Source of the DNA: Mycolicibacterium sphagni
GTDB taxonomy: Bacteria > Actinomycetota > Actinomycetes > Mycobacteriales > Mycobacteriaceae
NCBI RefSeq assembly: GCF_002250655.1
Contig: NZ_NOZR01000009.1
Location: 62,001-126,000, forward strand
Length of the DNA stretch: 64,000 bases
Direction: 5' to 3'
The notes under the pieces were generated by a model. That model did not search any database, was not told where the DNA came from, and saw nothing but the letters and a program-made list of their open reading frames with translations. Below are positions 63,613 through 64,000 of this stretch, piece after piece; position 1 is the first letter of the stretch; each line of letters begins with the position of its first letter. The position numbers and the translations under genes are program-made.

Positions 63613-64000
63613 ATGACCGAGCAACGAGCCCGTGTTGTGGTGATCGGCGGCGGCTACGCCGGCGTGATCGCCGCCAATCACCTGCGGCTGCGTCCCGATC
63701 TGCAGATCACGCTGGTGAACCCCCGTCCCGAGTTCGTCGAACGGATTCGGTTGCATCAGCTGGTCACCGGTTCCGATGACGCCACCGTGGCCTACGCCGA
63801 CATCCTCGGCGACGGTATTGCGCTGGTGGTCGACGCGGCCACCCGTATCGACACCCAGGCCCGGCAGGTCGAATTGTTCAGTGGTTTTCCGGATGGCCAG
63901 CCGCTGCCCTACGACTATCTGATCTACGCGGTCGGCAGTGGCTCCGCAGCGGCGACTGTTCCCGGCGCCGACGAATTCGCTTATCCCATCGCCGATCTCG
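63613..64000 (+). CDS. NDH-2-like FAD-dependent oxidoreductase (partial, runs off the window)
   Basis: Only the first 129 codons are inside the window. ATG at 63613 with AAGGAGAG upstream. N-terminal FAD-binding motif VVVIGGGYAGVIAANHL, then a second motif DYLIYAVGSGSAA. This resembles type II NADH dehydrogenase/ferredoxin-reductase-like proteins, but the class cannot be fixed without the rest. Confidence 0.7.
   Translation, partial: MTEQRARVVVIGGGYAGVIAANHLRLRPDLQITLVNPRPEFVERIRLHQLVTGSDDATVAYADILGDGIALVVDAATRIDTQARQVELFSGFPDGQPLPYDYLIYAVGSGSAAATVPGADEFAYPIADL

Overview
The window is high-GC actinobacterial chromosome, almost certainly from a Mycobacterium of the rapidly growing (Mycolicibacterium-like) type. 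This rests on gene content and order: the cutinase/truA/rplQ-rpoA-rpsD-rpsK-rpsM-rpmJ-infA/LLM block and the kdp/ppx/eno/lpqU/mfd/glmU/prsA/rplY/pth/pks16-like/ispE/ksgA/rpfB/tatD/metS block both follow gene orders I know from M. tuberculosis. F420-type LLM enzymes, RpfB, EfeUOB with an IdeR-like box, many GTG starts and probable leaderless promoters fit as well. No insertion sequence, prophage, CRISPR array or rRNA was seen. The last gene is cut by the window end.

Layout. 1-1352: two tandem secreted cutinase-like hydrolases. 1349-6038 (leftward): truA and the alpha-operon ribosomal genes, rpoA and infA. 6349-9544: a two-gene signalling/redox unit, a response regulator fused to a thioredoxin-reductase-like flavoprotein plus a cyclic-nucleotide-domain histidine kinase. 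9574-12149: three tandem LLM paralogues. 12163-15240 (leftward): two coupled, degenerate DapDC/LysA-like barrel proteins and a DUF2254 membrane protein. 15241-16540: mostly without clear genes but with two small membrane-protein ORFs.

16541-29509 is a potassium island. It holds a solitary, divergently transcribed kdpA paralogue, a complete kdpFABCDE operon with an extra 27-codon ORF coupled in front of kdpF, a tiny Cys/His-rich protein with a winged-helix regulator, and a KimA-type K+ importer. 29536-33513: a DUF4383 membrane protein, then leftward eno, FtsB/DivIC, DUF501 and Ppx/GppA. 33626-39079: LpqU, the iron-uptake operon efeUOB behind an IdeR-like box, and MazG. 39076-44131: Mfd, a GAF protein and a TetR regulator. 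44160-50096: tRNA-Gln, glmU, prsA, an ArsC-like protein, lpqT, an SDR, rplY and pth.

50179-55152: accessory membrane proteins, a QueG-like iron-sulfur protein, an MFS-USP fusion and an O-methyltransferase. 55174-61950: a Pks16/FadD-like ligase, ispE, a soluble non-RD Ser/Thr kinase, ksgA, rpfB and tatD. 61977-64000: metS and a partial NDH-2-like flavoprotein.

Points most worth following up: the REC-(Trx-like)-TrxR fusion without the canonical CxxC together with its cNMP-domain kinase; the orphan KdpA with an altered second selectivity-filter loop; two LysA-like proteins that have lost the PLP lysine; a nested leader structure that surrounds the rplY Shine-Dalgarno; and the junction (about 12.15-18.6 kb) joining two blocks that are far apart in M. 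tuberculosis.
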